DNA of 64,000 nt, from the NCBI GenBank assembly GCA_964036315.1, contig OZ038478.1, positions 146,434,258 through 146,498,257 on the forward strand. Reading direction: 5' to 3'. The notes below the pieces were generated by a model. That model was given only the letters and a program-made list of their open reading frames with translations. It was not told where the DNA came from and made no database searches. Positions 1-9,799 of this stretch are shown here, piece by piece (the stretch's first letter is position 1; each line of letters begins with the position of its first letter). The DNA comes from Acanthosepion esculentum. Taxonomy: Eukaryota > Mollusca > Cephalopoda > Sepiida > Sepiidae. A program made the translations under genes and the position numbers.

Positions 1-1400
1 AAGTTCAAACGTCCTTTTATGTTTGGACTGAAGTGTTATCAAAGTTCTGCCTTGATAGATTATAAGTTGTTGAACGGTCTGTACAATAATAGGAAAATGT
101 GCTTGAGTATTATTGTAACACTATTTAAGAACGGCAGGTTAATTAATCAATTAATTAACCACAGAAGTTAATTACGGGGATACTTAAACCGATAGATATA
201 ACGAAAGACATACTGAGCGATTACTTACACCGATAGATATAACGAAAGACATACTGAGCGATTACTTACACCGATAGATATAACGAAAGACATACTGAGC
301 GATTACTTACACCGATAGATATAACGAAAACCGTTGACGCCCTCTAAAGTATGGTGAGATACCCATATGAGAGCAGAAGAGGGTGGGAGTGGAATAAGAT
401 TTCCAAATACGGAAAATGATAATTATTTTGGGCCGAAAACAAAGAAAATCCTTATTGGGGATTTGAAATCAACGTGGTGGCCACACCACGTCCGACCACA
501 CGCCAGGTTTTGATCGGCGTCCATATAAGCAAACATCTACGGGTGTTTCAGAGAGTCGAGTCGAGTCGAGTCGGGTCGAGTCCAGACAGTGAGTCAGAAG
601 TCGAGACAGAGAGAGTTCAGTCAGTGAGTGAAGAGTACAGCCAGTACAATAAGAGAGAGAGACGCGCCTCGCACAGGTGACCGCACGATTTCATGCCTTC
701 CGACTTAGACTTCTAACCAAGAACAAATTTGTTGAAGTCCGACTTTAGATTTTCCACCAAAACAAGTTTCCGACTTAGACTTCTAACCAAGAACAAATTA
801 TAGAAATCTGACTTATATTCGCCATCCAGATATCCAGAATTAGTTAAGGAACGCAAAAGTGTTACAATCCACTTTTTTTTTTCTTCGGGCTGGGAGAGAA
901 AGAGAGAGACGCACTCCTGTAACTCAACAAACCGACATAAAATTAATCACTATTCCTAACCAGTCGCTCGCCTTGAAGTTGTTTGTGCTTTTGTTTTTTT
1001 TTTTGTCTACATTTATTGTGCAGTATCACCTTGACCCGGATTCGGCTGGCACTACGGCCCGACGTTTGATTGATCTCGTCAACCTAAGATCAAATCACAA
1101 CGTGGGTAGGTTGAATCGAGATCAAAGCAGTTGCTTCGGTGACCAGGCGTTGGAAGCGAGCTGAGTACGACAAGTTGGTGCTAGAACCCAGCAAGACTTC
1201 AACCGATGTCCTAGGGTTAGCCCGTCACAAAGGACCGACGTCACATTTTGGCGTCGTGACTGAAAAAGAAGTCGGGTGTCACAAACGGAAAAATAAACAG
1301 TTCGAGTTTGTATTTAAAGTAGCCAAGTATTGTTCTCGGCTTAATTTAATGTTTACGAAGTTGTCGCTCTTTGACTTGTCTTCACTTTTCGTTTGAAGAG
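1..1400. other. unclassified repeat region, possibly LTR-like
   Basis: No protein is recognised here. The stretch holds a 41-bp tandem repeat (187-331), a TATA-like CATATAAG near 521-528, a GAGTC-type pentamer run at about 551-585, and a duplicated segment of about 28 bp (CCGACTTAGACTTCTAACCA onward) near 702-729 and 769-798. Around 1240-1262 the sequence ...GTCACATTTTGGCGTCGTGAC resembles an LTR end followed by a BEL/Pao-type tRNA primer-binding site. That match is by memory of the family pattern. No gag or pol follows, and no left LTR boundary was found, so this is at best a fragment. Confidence 0.25.
187..331. repeat. 41-bp tandem repeat, about 3.5 copies
   Basis: The unit beginning CGATAGATATAACGAAAGAC starts at 190, 231, 272 and 313, exactly 41 bp apart. 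The last copy breaks off after the first 17 bases or so. Copies are almost identical, which indicates recent expansion or homogenisation. No coding potential is apparent. Confidence 0.9.
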
Positions 1401-2689
1401 AATATTCTGTAGTTGGAGGAAGTGATTCTTAACAAGCTGTGTCTATGTTAATTGCAATGATTCACGTTGGGATTGAAAGCGTATGACAAAGATTCGTGTA
1501 TCAAATTGAATGTTGAAAATTTGCGTTGATTGTTCAAGATAAAATATTGCTTTTCGGGCTGAAATCATGTTAAGGAACTTTAACGTAAAGCCTGGAACTG
1601 TGTGACAAGTTCAAAGGATTGCGATCGGCTCATTGTCGAGGATCAATGACGTTTCATATTTATTGCTGACTTTGGTCACGTGGTAGGCTCACAGGAAATT
1701 GACAGATTTTGGCGGAATTATTTTTTGGTCAGGTCAAGAAATAGGTCGATGTTATTCGAAAATGACTTAAATGTTAAGTGACCAATCAGAAGTTGAGATT
1801 TTCTGAAAATTGTGAAAAAAAAAAACGATAAAAAAATAAAAAGTAAAAATAAAAATTGAAATTGAAGAAGAAATAAAGTGGAGAAAATATAAAACTTTCT
1901 CTAAAGAGAGATCGTGTCTCCTGTGCGTCAGTGTGAAGGTTAATGTCAAAAACCCAAACTTAAATGAAAAATTAAACCGTCAATCAAACTTAAACTTTAC
2001 CCGCATACGATCTTAAATCAATATATTTAAATTACAATTTAATACACTAATACACAGGACCAAACTGCCGATTTCTTTCTCGGCTTCTTCAAAGGAAATC
2101 AACAACAAACCCACTCAATGAAGCGGACGATATTATAAACAACTATACCGTTAGTGTTCACAAACCAAACATTTATTTCAACAAATCATAATTACATGCA
2201 TATTGGTCCATATGCTACGTGGGTAACAAACAAAAATGAACAAAAGGATTAGTACTTACAAAACAATGTCGTCAGCAAGTAGACAACGCAAACATCATTC
2301 AACTTTTTCTTTACAACAAACAATATTGTTAAAGCATTTTCTTTTTTTTTACAATCAATTCAATTTCTTCTGTTTGTGTCTTCTTTCTTCAAATATTTTC
2401 TTTTCTTTCTATGAGACTCCTTTTCACTTCCTCTGGAGCTGAAAGGGTAAATTGAAAAAACACAAATCCTAACCTAGTCAAGGATCTTAAAAACTTATTC
2501 CATGAAGCATATCTTTCAAAATATGTTAAAACTTTAGCTTTGGAATTCATTTAAATCTTATTCTTTTAAATCTTATTTTAATATAAAGAACGTGAACAGG
2601 GGCGGAATTCCCGGCATCGATTGACTCCGTCAAACAAATAAAAACATTGATTCTTCGAATCAACAAACAAATCAAATGAAACAATTCCC
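1401..2689. other. AT-rich sequence with no recognisable gene
   Basis: Open frames here are short and of low complexity (poly-A/T and runs rich in Phe, Ser and Lys). I see no domain, no splice-flanked exon and no RNA gene. It may be decayed transposon DNA. Confidence 0.5.
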
Positions 2690-3005
2690 CTTCTAGGGAA
2701 TAAAATTACTTCTTTTAGCTTCGGAATTCTACCGAAGCTAATCAAATCTTTTCTTCCAAATTTCACAAATCTTTGCTACGGAATTCTACCGAAGCTCACA
2801 AAATCTTTTCTTCAAAGATTCTCAAATAAACAAATCGTAGCTACGGAATTCTACCGAAGCTGAACAAATCTTCTCTTTAAAGATTTTCAAATATAAACAA
2901 ATCAAATCTTAGCTACGGAATTCTACCAAAGCCAATTAAATTCTTCTCTTCAAAGTTTTCAAATATAAACAAATATTAGCTACGGAATTCTACCGAAGCC
3001 AATTA
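2690..3005. repeat. tandem repeat of a hairpin-forming GGAATTC motif, 5 copies
   Basis: Five copies of a core GCTACGGAATTCTACCGAAG lie at about 2717, 2775, 2840, 2912 and 2979, spaced 58, 65, 72 and 67 bp. The first copy has perfectly complementary arms (AGCTTCGG / CCGAAGCT) around GAATTCTA. The others keep most of the stem. Between cores are related A/T-rich linkers containing variants of CAAATCTTTTCTTC. The variable spacing shows the array is older than the 41-bp one. Confidence 0.85.
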
Positions 3006-3399
3006 AATCTTCCAACAAAGCCCTTCGATGCGTAAACTCACACTCCCCTGTTCCCATCCATAAACTAATCAGTAATATAGCTATTAAAAGCTAAATAAAA
3101 ATTAATCCTATAATATTTAAAAGGCAAATAATTCGATACTGTAATTCGAATTATTTAAGGTAACATTAATATACGTGGTCAACTATAGTAGTTCACCACG
3201 GAGCCAGAATAAGGACGTCCGTATCGTCCGACGACAAAACTCTGACTGAAGACAAAATCTTCTGATACAAAGGACTCGCTTTCAGCTGCCAAATTCCATG
3301 ACAATGGAGCCATAAATTTTCCGACCGCCCCATCCACAGGCCACCGACCCCAGACATTAAAACAACATATCATCTCTAATACCGAAGCCGTTGCAAGCC

Positions 3400-3540
3400 C
3401 TCTTCTCACCTCATGTTAAATCTCTGTCAACAAAGATTTCCAAAAAACACTCAAAACAAGAATCTCACCACCGAAGTCACTGAAAGGTGACCTCTCACAC
3501 TTATGTTAAATCTCGGTCAACAAAAATTTCCAAAATATAT
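3400..3540. repeat. two-copy direct repeat, 90-bp period
   Basis: ATGTTAAATCTC(T/G)GTCAAC followed by AAA(G/A)ATTTCCAAAA occurs at about 3413 and again at about 3503. A short GC-richer stretch (3180-3410) just before it has an open minus-strand frame of 76 codons, but I do not recognise the peptide and do not call it a gene. Confidence 0.7.
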
Positions 3541-5572
3541 GTATTAAGCTGAATAAGCTCTGTGGTCCACTTTTTGCATAAATTTGTACAGAAATTTATA
3601 TTGATAAAAAAAGGTGTTGGCGGGTTACTAAAAATATCACTCCTTTCCCCTCATCATCATGTCGACTATTCTTTAACAAGAGAGTAAAGTAGTCAGGCAA
3701 AAGCGGGTGGGGTAGCGTGTATGCTCGTTATGTATCTCGCCAAAGGAATTACTTCGCTTTCTTAACAAGTATAAACGTAGTTTCTTTTCATTTTTTTGGT
3801 CATAGATTGTTTTATATATAAAACACTGTTATACACGAGGCCAAAATATTTTTCCATTTTTGTTCTTAATTAAAAAGGAAAAAATATGCATATTTTCTTC
3901 GATTTGAATGAACAAATTCTCCTTAAATTGTTCATTTGAAATCAACCTTATGATAACATTATCTACACTCTCACACTGTCTTCATTCCACAAACAATGGG
4001 ATTTCTTTACCTGGGCCCCAAAAGCGACAGAATTTTACCGATCGACGGATACTTCTAAGTCGATTATTTATTGTTTTTTACTAGTGGTAAGTATTTGTTC
4101 CTTATTGCTTATGTTTAAGTCGTATTTTTATTGCGTTTAATTGAATGTTGAAGTTATTAACACCATGCTTATAGCGTTGTTTTTAAGTTAAAAAAAGAAA
4201 AGGTGTCCTTTTAGAGAGGTACAGACACCAACGGATGATTACTGAGAACAGTAATACCTTTTAAGTTTCAATCAACAACAAACAAACATACACATGCTTA
4301 TTTGTTAGACCTTTGCATTGCAAAGAAAAACAGTCATATTAAAAAGTTACGGCCTTTTATCTTTTATCACTCGTCGGAATCGATTAGACAGTATAAAGAT
4401 AATAAATCCTGTTGTTTAGTAATAGTAGTAGCAATCTCTAATTTTCCCCGGATCTCGAAAGGTTTTCCTGTTTATGTTGAAGATTAACGAATGGTTTTAG
4501 GACACATGACTTATGCGTTCGAGCCGAATATATGGCAATAATCATCACGACAGCTTTTGTTTTAAATGCAACTGTATGGGGAAAATGTGTTTCTAACAAC
4601 TCGCCTTTTTTTATTAAATACTACATTTTTCCAAACACCCGTTTTTTCTTACGGGGTGTGATTGAAAGGTAAATTAAATTTCACTATTAAAATTAGACTT
4701 AAAAAAGGATTTTTCTCTTTTACATGTGGAGACATTTAAAAATGTCTCTGACATATACACCAACATAAGTTTGGTTGACTATATTTTAAATTCGATTTGT
4801 TTCCGTAATCTAAGCACCAAATTTCATTTTCATTTACACATCAATAATACAAAATAATATAATCACTTTTTAAAATAAAATAAGTATCTGGATTATCGGA
4901 TTCCTTTTAAGCTTTAACTAAAGTCAATTATATCTGGGGCGGTATTACTAGAATTTTGTTGCAGACTGGCGAATGTATTTTAAAGTGATCAGAAGGATTT
5001 TTAGTGTTGGTGTTCGAAAACATTTGTCCACAACAATTAAAGAAAAATATTCGAAACAAATCTTGCAAGAAGATTGAAAGCGAAGACAAACATTAAATGT
5101 ACAACAATAACATTGGTTTATATACAATTCACGATTATAATTGGGTTGAACTTTGATGGATAAATGAGAATAGATGTATTTGACTATGTAAAATATTACT
5201 GGGATTTTTCAAAGTGTTTGCAATTGTTACTTAGATTTGTTCACAAAATTAAACTAAGTGTCCAGTTACGTACGAAAGTGCCCTTTGTGCTTGTTCAATT
5301 ATTAGTGTGTGTCCGTAAATTTGCTTGTATTATTGTTCAGAATTGGTAAGAGTTGCGTATCTTTAGTTGTGTGAGAATTTGATTGTTTGTTTACTAATAC
5401 TTATTAAGTAGTGAGTAAAATGTCACTTTTTAAAGTATTGTAAGTGATGTTAAGTTAGCATTCCTGAGAGAGATAGAGCGTGCTTGTGGTTTGTTGAGTC
5501 AAAGATTCTTTGCGCGGCAAAGGTGAGGTTGGTCAGAGTTTTGAGTTGCTTGGATTAGTTTGGCATCTCTCT
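3541..5572. other. AT-rich sequence with no recognisable gene; unique DNA left of the LINE array
   Basis: Only short, low-complexity frames are seen. The last 100 bases (5461-5572) are the immediate left flank of the LINE array and end in CTCTCT directly before the 17-bp junction motif. On the minus strand this flank would lie just downstream of the presumed target transcription start. No open frame of useful length follows there. Confidence 0.5.
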
Positions 5573-5589
5573 CGGAATGGAAGTCTGAC
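5573..5589 (-). repeat. 17-bp target-site duplication, array 3' (left) edge
   Basis: CGGAATGGAAGTCTGAC. The same 17-mer, with differences only at two central positions, lies at each junction between LINE copies and at the far edge of the array. It is the outer target-site duplication on the 3' side of copy 1. Confidence 0.85.
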
Positions 5590-5600
5590 AATATTTATTC

Positions 5601-5612
5601 GTACATATGTAC
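5601..5612 (-). promoter_or_regulatory. 3'-terminal palindrome of LINE copy 1
   Basis: GTACATATGTAC is a perfect palindrome directly before GAATAAATATT and the element end. Copies 2-4 have GTATATATTTTATATAC in the same place. Both can form a stem although the sequences differ, which suggests that the structure is under selection. It could be the 3' RNA hairpin read by the reverse transcriptase, or a TATA-like element. The adjacent AATAAA would serve as polyadenylation signal. Confidence 0.45.
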
Positions 5613-6119
5613 AAAATGTGGCACAAGGCCAAAAGGGGGTTGGGGAAGGACGGTCATCATCTGTCTTAAATTAAAACTTAGCTAGTCACAAACACTGACC
5701 CAAACATACCAACAATAGTCCTAGCACCAAAACAACACATTCATCCATACCTTTCTTACTACATCCACCATAATTCCTCAAATTCTCTGTGAAATTCTAA
5801 CTAGACCCCATATGTACAATTCAAAGTCTGTGGGGGGGGGGGAATAACAATTTAAAAAACCCCAATGATTATTTACAATATGCAATAATAATATATACAA
5901 GTAAAACAAAACAAAATAAGATTAGTAATAAAAACCCCCACAGTACCTAAATGTGGCAGTAACATCAGTTAACTGGACGAAAAAATTGCGAGATTATAAA
6001 AAGTAAAACACAGTCATCCTTCCAAAATCACTCACACAGGCACACACTCATTTAGACACACTAACAACTACGAAAAACACACACACGAAACGAAAGTCAT
6101 CCCGCAACCACCAGAGAAC

Positions 6120-6127
6120 TGACGTCA
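6120..6127. promoter_or_regulatory. CRE/ATF-type site TGACGTCA in LINE 3' UTR
   Basis: A perfect palindromic TGACGTCA lies in the 3' UTR of this copy and is conserved in the other three (13238, 20321, 27399). It is about 530 bp upstream of the end of the copy. If 3' UTRs drive the next copy in the array, this could be an activator site. That function is inferred only. Confidence 0.35.
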
Positions 6128-6323
6128 CTGACCACCTAACGAGGGAGGGGAGGGGGAATTAAACTAAAGAAAAATAGGGACAGAAATAAAAGGGGGCCGA
6201 TGAGCATACATACCCTAGCTAAGTTAACCAGAAACGAGAAACTAAAAATTCAAACTAAACCTAACTAGTCTAATACCGGGACGGGTTGCTTCTGTTCAAC
6301 CCATGAGGGACGAAATCCTGCAC

Positions 6324-9300
6324 CTAACCGAGGTCCAAGTGCCACTCTAGGTCAGCTCCTCTCACTCTACACATTCGCGCAAGATTTACCCACCTTTTGC
6401 CGAATTCTGATGAAGAGAGTCGCCACCTTTCCGTCCTAATCTTGACTTTAAGCTGATGCTTAAAGTACAAGATTAGTAGGGAAGAAGTGAACTTCTCACC
6501 TCCATAGAATCCCTTCTGACGTGTCACCCAAATCACGACTCTCATAACTCCTAGCAAGCAGTGGAACACATAAAGTTCAGACTTTGTTAACGGCGGGGCC
6601 ACATTGCTACAAACAGAAGCGGCCTCGAGGACGAAAAACTTTCCCTGCAACATGCGAACCATGAGACCTTCAACAAACTTACACAATGGTGCTACCGACT
6701 TGCAATGAAAGAAGACGTGACCAAGGGTCTCGACTTCCCCCTCACAACGTCGGCAGTTTGGATATTTCTCCAAACCCGCTGCGCAAAGTCTTTTGCCGAC
6801 CCAGAGGGCCCCACGTATCACCAGCCAGGTGAGGGATGCCTCATCGTTGTTGAGACATTTCAACCCGGAAGCCCAAGGCCAGATTGAGCGAGCCTCCTGC
6901 TTCGTAAGACCGAGCTCGTCAATCAAATCATCATGAACGGACCCCCTGACTACCACCTGATATAATGCCCTACGAGACAACGCCTGGACGTTGTGGAGGC
7001 CAACCGTCGCCCGTAAGAGGTGTTTCAGAGCCAGACGACATTCACGGTAGAAGGAGCACTCGGCACGAGGCAAACGGCCAGCCTCCTCCTCGCCCGAGTG
7101 CACACTTCTCAAGGATGGAAAGGATCTACGGGCGTCTTCCTTCCAGAAGGCGCCCCCGTCATCCGAATCGCGACACAAACGATCCAGGAACCCGATGCGA
7201 AGCATATCGAGACGAATCTCAATGCTAGGCATACCTAGACCGCCTTCAGAGGGATGAAGGCAACAGATCTCCCGACATACCCTAGGAGCTTTGCCTCTCC
7301 ACAAGAAAGAGAACAAAAGCTGTACTAATGAAAGTACTGTGGTAGACGGAAGTGGAAGTACCGAGAGTCGGTAAAGGAGAATCGGGTAGATATGTGAAAC
7401 ACATACCTCCGCCCTCCCCTTCAAGGAAAGATTCCTCCGAGACCACAAATTAATTGCGATCTCGGCCTTCTCTCGTACCTCCGACCAATTCATATCCAAC
7501 TGGATATCAGGACCGAACCAGACGCCGAGTATCTTGATCGGCCCGTCCGTCCAGCTGAATGGTCCGGGAAGAGAAACCCCCTTCCACGCACCCAACCGCA
7601 AGCCAACAGACTTATCGCGGTTGATCTTGGCCCCTGTCACCATCTCATAGCCACTGATTTCTCTGCTGACTTCGTTAATCTCGGCTCTGCTCGACACAAG
7701 AACCGAAACGTCGTCAGCATAGGCAGAATACCTGGCCGAGGTGGTAGCACCAGGTAAAGAGATTCCGCGTAGGACCGGATTCGCCTTTAACTTGCGAAGG
7801 AAAGGTTCCAACGCAAGAACGTAAAGCATAGGCGAAAGCGGACAACCCTGACGAATAGATCGAGACAATACGAAAGGTTCCGATCTTACCCCGTTCACTT
7901 CTACCAGCGCACCGGGAGTCGCATACATAAGCCGGATCCAGGAGCGAAAGTACGGCCCGAAACCGGCAGCCGAAAGAACAGCCTCCAAGAATCGATGGTC
8001 AACCCTATCAAAGGCCTTGGACTGATCTAAATTGATCAGCGCGGCTTCACTGTCGACTTTCTCGATGATCAGGCGCACCATATGAAGGTTGTCCTGAATA
8101 GTCCTGCCCTTCACAGAACAAGTCTGCTCGGAGCCAATCAGACTAGACAGGACAAGCTGCAAACGGTTAGCCAAGACCTTAGCCAAAATCTTTAACTCTG
8201 TATTTAACATCGTTAAAGGGCGAAAGTTACCTATCCCATCCCCACCGCTTTTGCCCTTACGCAGCAACTTGATCACACCCCTGGTGAAGCGTTGAGGTAT
8301 AGACCCCTGCTTCATCCAGTTGTTGAAGATCAGCTGCAGCAAAGGAACAAAAACGGGCGACTGCCTCAAGTAAACTTCGTAAGGAAGACCATCTAATCCC
8401 GGAGACTTATCCAGGCCAACCTTTTTCAGCGCTTCCCAGATTTCCGACTCAGTGATGGGACCCTCGCACCCAGCCGCTTCAGCTGCCTCGAGGCAGGGAA
8501 AGTCAGCTAAATAGGTGTCGAACTGAGCAGAGCTCAGACCGGGCTCCCTGGTAAAAAGATCCCGAAAGTAATCCCGAAAAGCCTCGCATATGCCCGAGTT
8601 TGTAGTCACTGTCCGCCCATCCGGCAATGTGACGCTCGCGATATGCCGTCTTGAAGCATTCCTACTTTCCTCTGCACGCAGTTCCGCGGCCATATTCGTC
8701 GCCTCAGAGGACATTCTTTTTAACCTAGCCCTAACTACCAGAGCTTGATCCTTCTTGGTAAGCAAGGAGGCCAACTCTGCCTTAGCTAGGACTACTTCCC
8801 CACTATCACGGGATTTCACAGCCCGATCGACTCTTTGTTCTAAAGCCGTTTGCGCCGCTAATCTATCTACGCTGAGTCGACGACTAAAATCGGCAGCAAA
8901 CGTTCGAATTTTAGATTTAAGTTTGTCCCACCAGGCATTTCCCACCACAGCCCCCGACAGTTCCCTTTGTAGCATTAGTAAAAACTGGTCCCGGAAATCC
9001 TGCTCGCCAAATAACGAGCAATTAAATTTCCAGTAACCAGTCATCCTAACCTTAGGCTTATCTAAGTTTACACGGACCCGGACAAGCCTATGATCCGAAT
9101 AAACTATATAATGAAAACTTGGACACCCTAAGAGCCCTACATCGACTCTCCTAATTAAAACTCGGTCGAGGTAGCTCGCAAGCACACCTACAGCCGAGCT
9201 GCCACTATTTGTCCAAGTCCACACTACCCGCTGAGGGTGTTCATTCCGGTACTTGTCGATAAGATCAAACCCATCGACAAAGCCCCGAAAATGTTCCACT

Positions 9301-9788
9301 CCCCAGTTTTTAGTACCCGGTTGATATTTTGACCCTATACGATCTATATCGGGGTCAAGGACGGCATTCCAATCCCCCGCTAATATTAACCGACGTGATG
9401 TCGTCATAAACGGCTCGATCTGCCGAAACAAAGCAAGTCGCTCAGCCTGGATGTTGGGCCCATAAACCCCAATGAGACGCAAAGCCTTATCCTTTATGGT
9501 AGCATCCAGCACGCAAAGCCTGCCCGCCGGATCTGCGAAGACAAGAGCACACGCAGCCTTCAAAGACTTGCTCACCAGCCAAGAGACACCCCTCGAGCGT
9601 CCATCAAAACATGCTGAATAAAGAGTAAACTCCTTAGACAGAATGCCTTAATAATCGCGAGAAGAAAAACGGGTCTCTTGCACACAACATATATTCACAC
9701 CGAGGCTCTGAAGGTCGCGAACGAGTCTCACCCTTCGAGACTCCGACCTCAGGCCTCGGACATTCAAACTAGCTAACCAGAGTGCCAT
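6324..9788 (-). pseudogene. LINE ORF2, copy 1, with a nonsense codon at residue 47
   Basis: Endonuclease/reverse transcriptase of the Tx1/L1 group, 1154 codons as in the sister copies. The start is placed at 9788, where all copies share ATG and MALWLASLNV. Codon 47, GAA (Glu) in copies 2-4, is TAA here (9648-9650), inside the AP-endonuclease domain. Everything downstream is open. Downstream domains: endonuclease GDWNAV (139-144) and SDH (231-233), reverse transcriptase with LDQSKAFD (Asp588) and YADD (690-693), and a C-terminal CX2CX8HX4C knuckle (1012-1029). Reinitiation at an internal Met (9575) would lose the conserved Asn9 and Glu38. This looks like a single recent inactivating change. 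Confidence 0.93.
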
Positions 9789-9799
9789 TATCGAATCGA

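Noticed and set aside
187..331. 41-bp repeats as a CRISPR array
   Set aside because: The repeats are contiguous with no variable spacers, and the window is clearly eukaryotic.
3179..3409. 76-codon minus-strand frame in a GC-richer patch
   Set aside because: Peptide not recognised; may be part of a repeat, but no supporting motif.
5831..5841. G run in the LINE 3' UTR as a possible quadruplex
   Set aside because: A single homopolymer run of variable length; no four separate G tracts, and on the RNA strand it is a C run.
6705..7238. Plus-strand frames of 60-93 codons, repeated in each unit
   Set aside because: Antisense shadows of ORF2.
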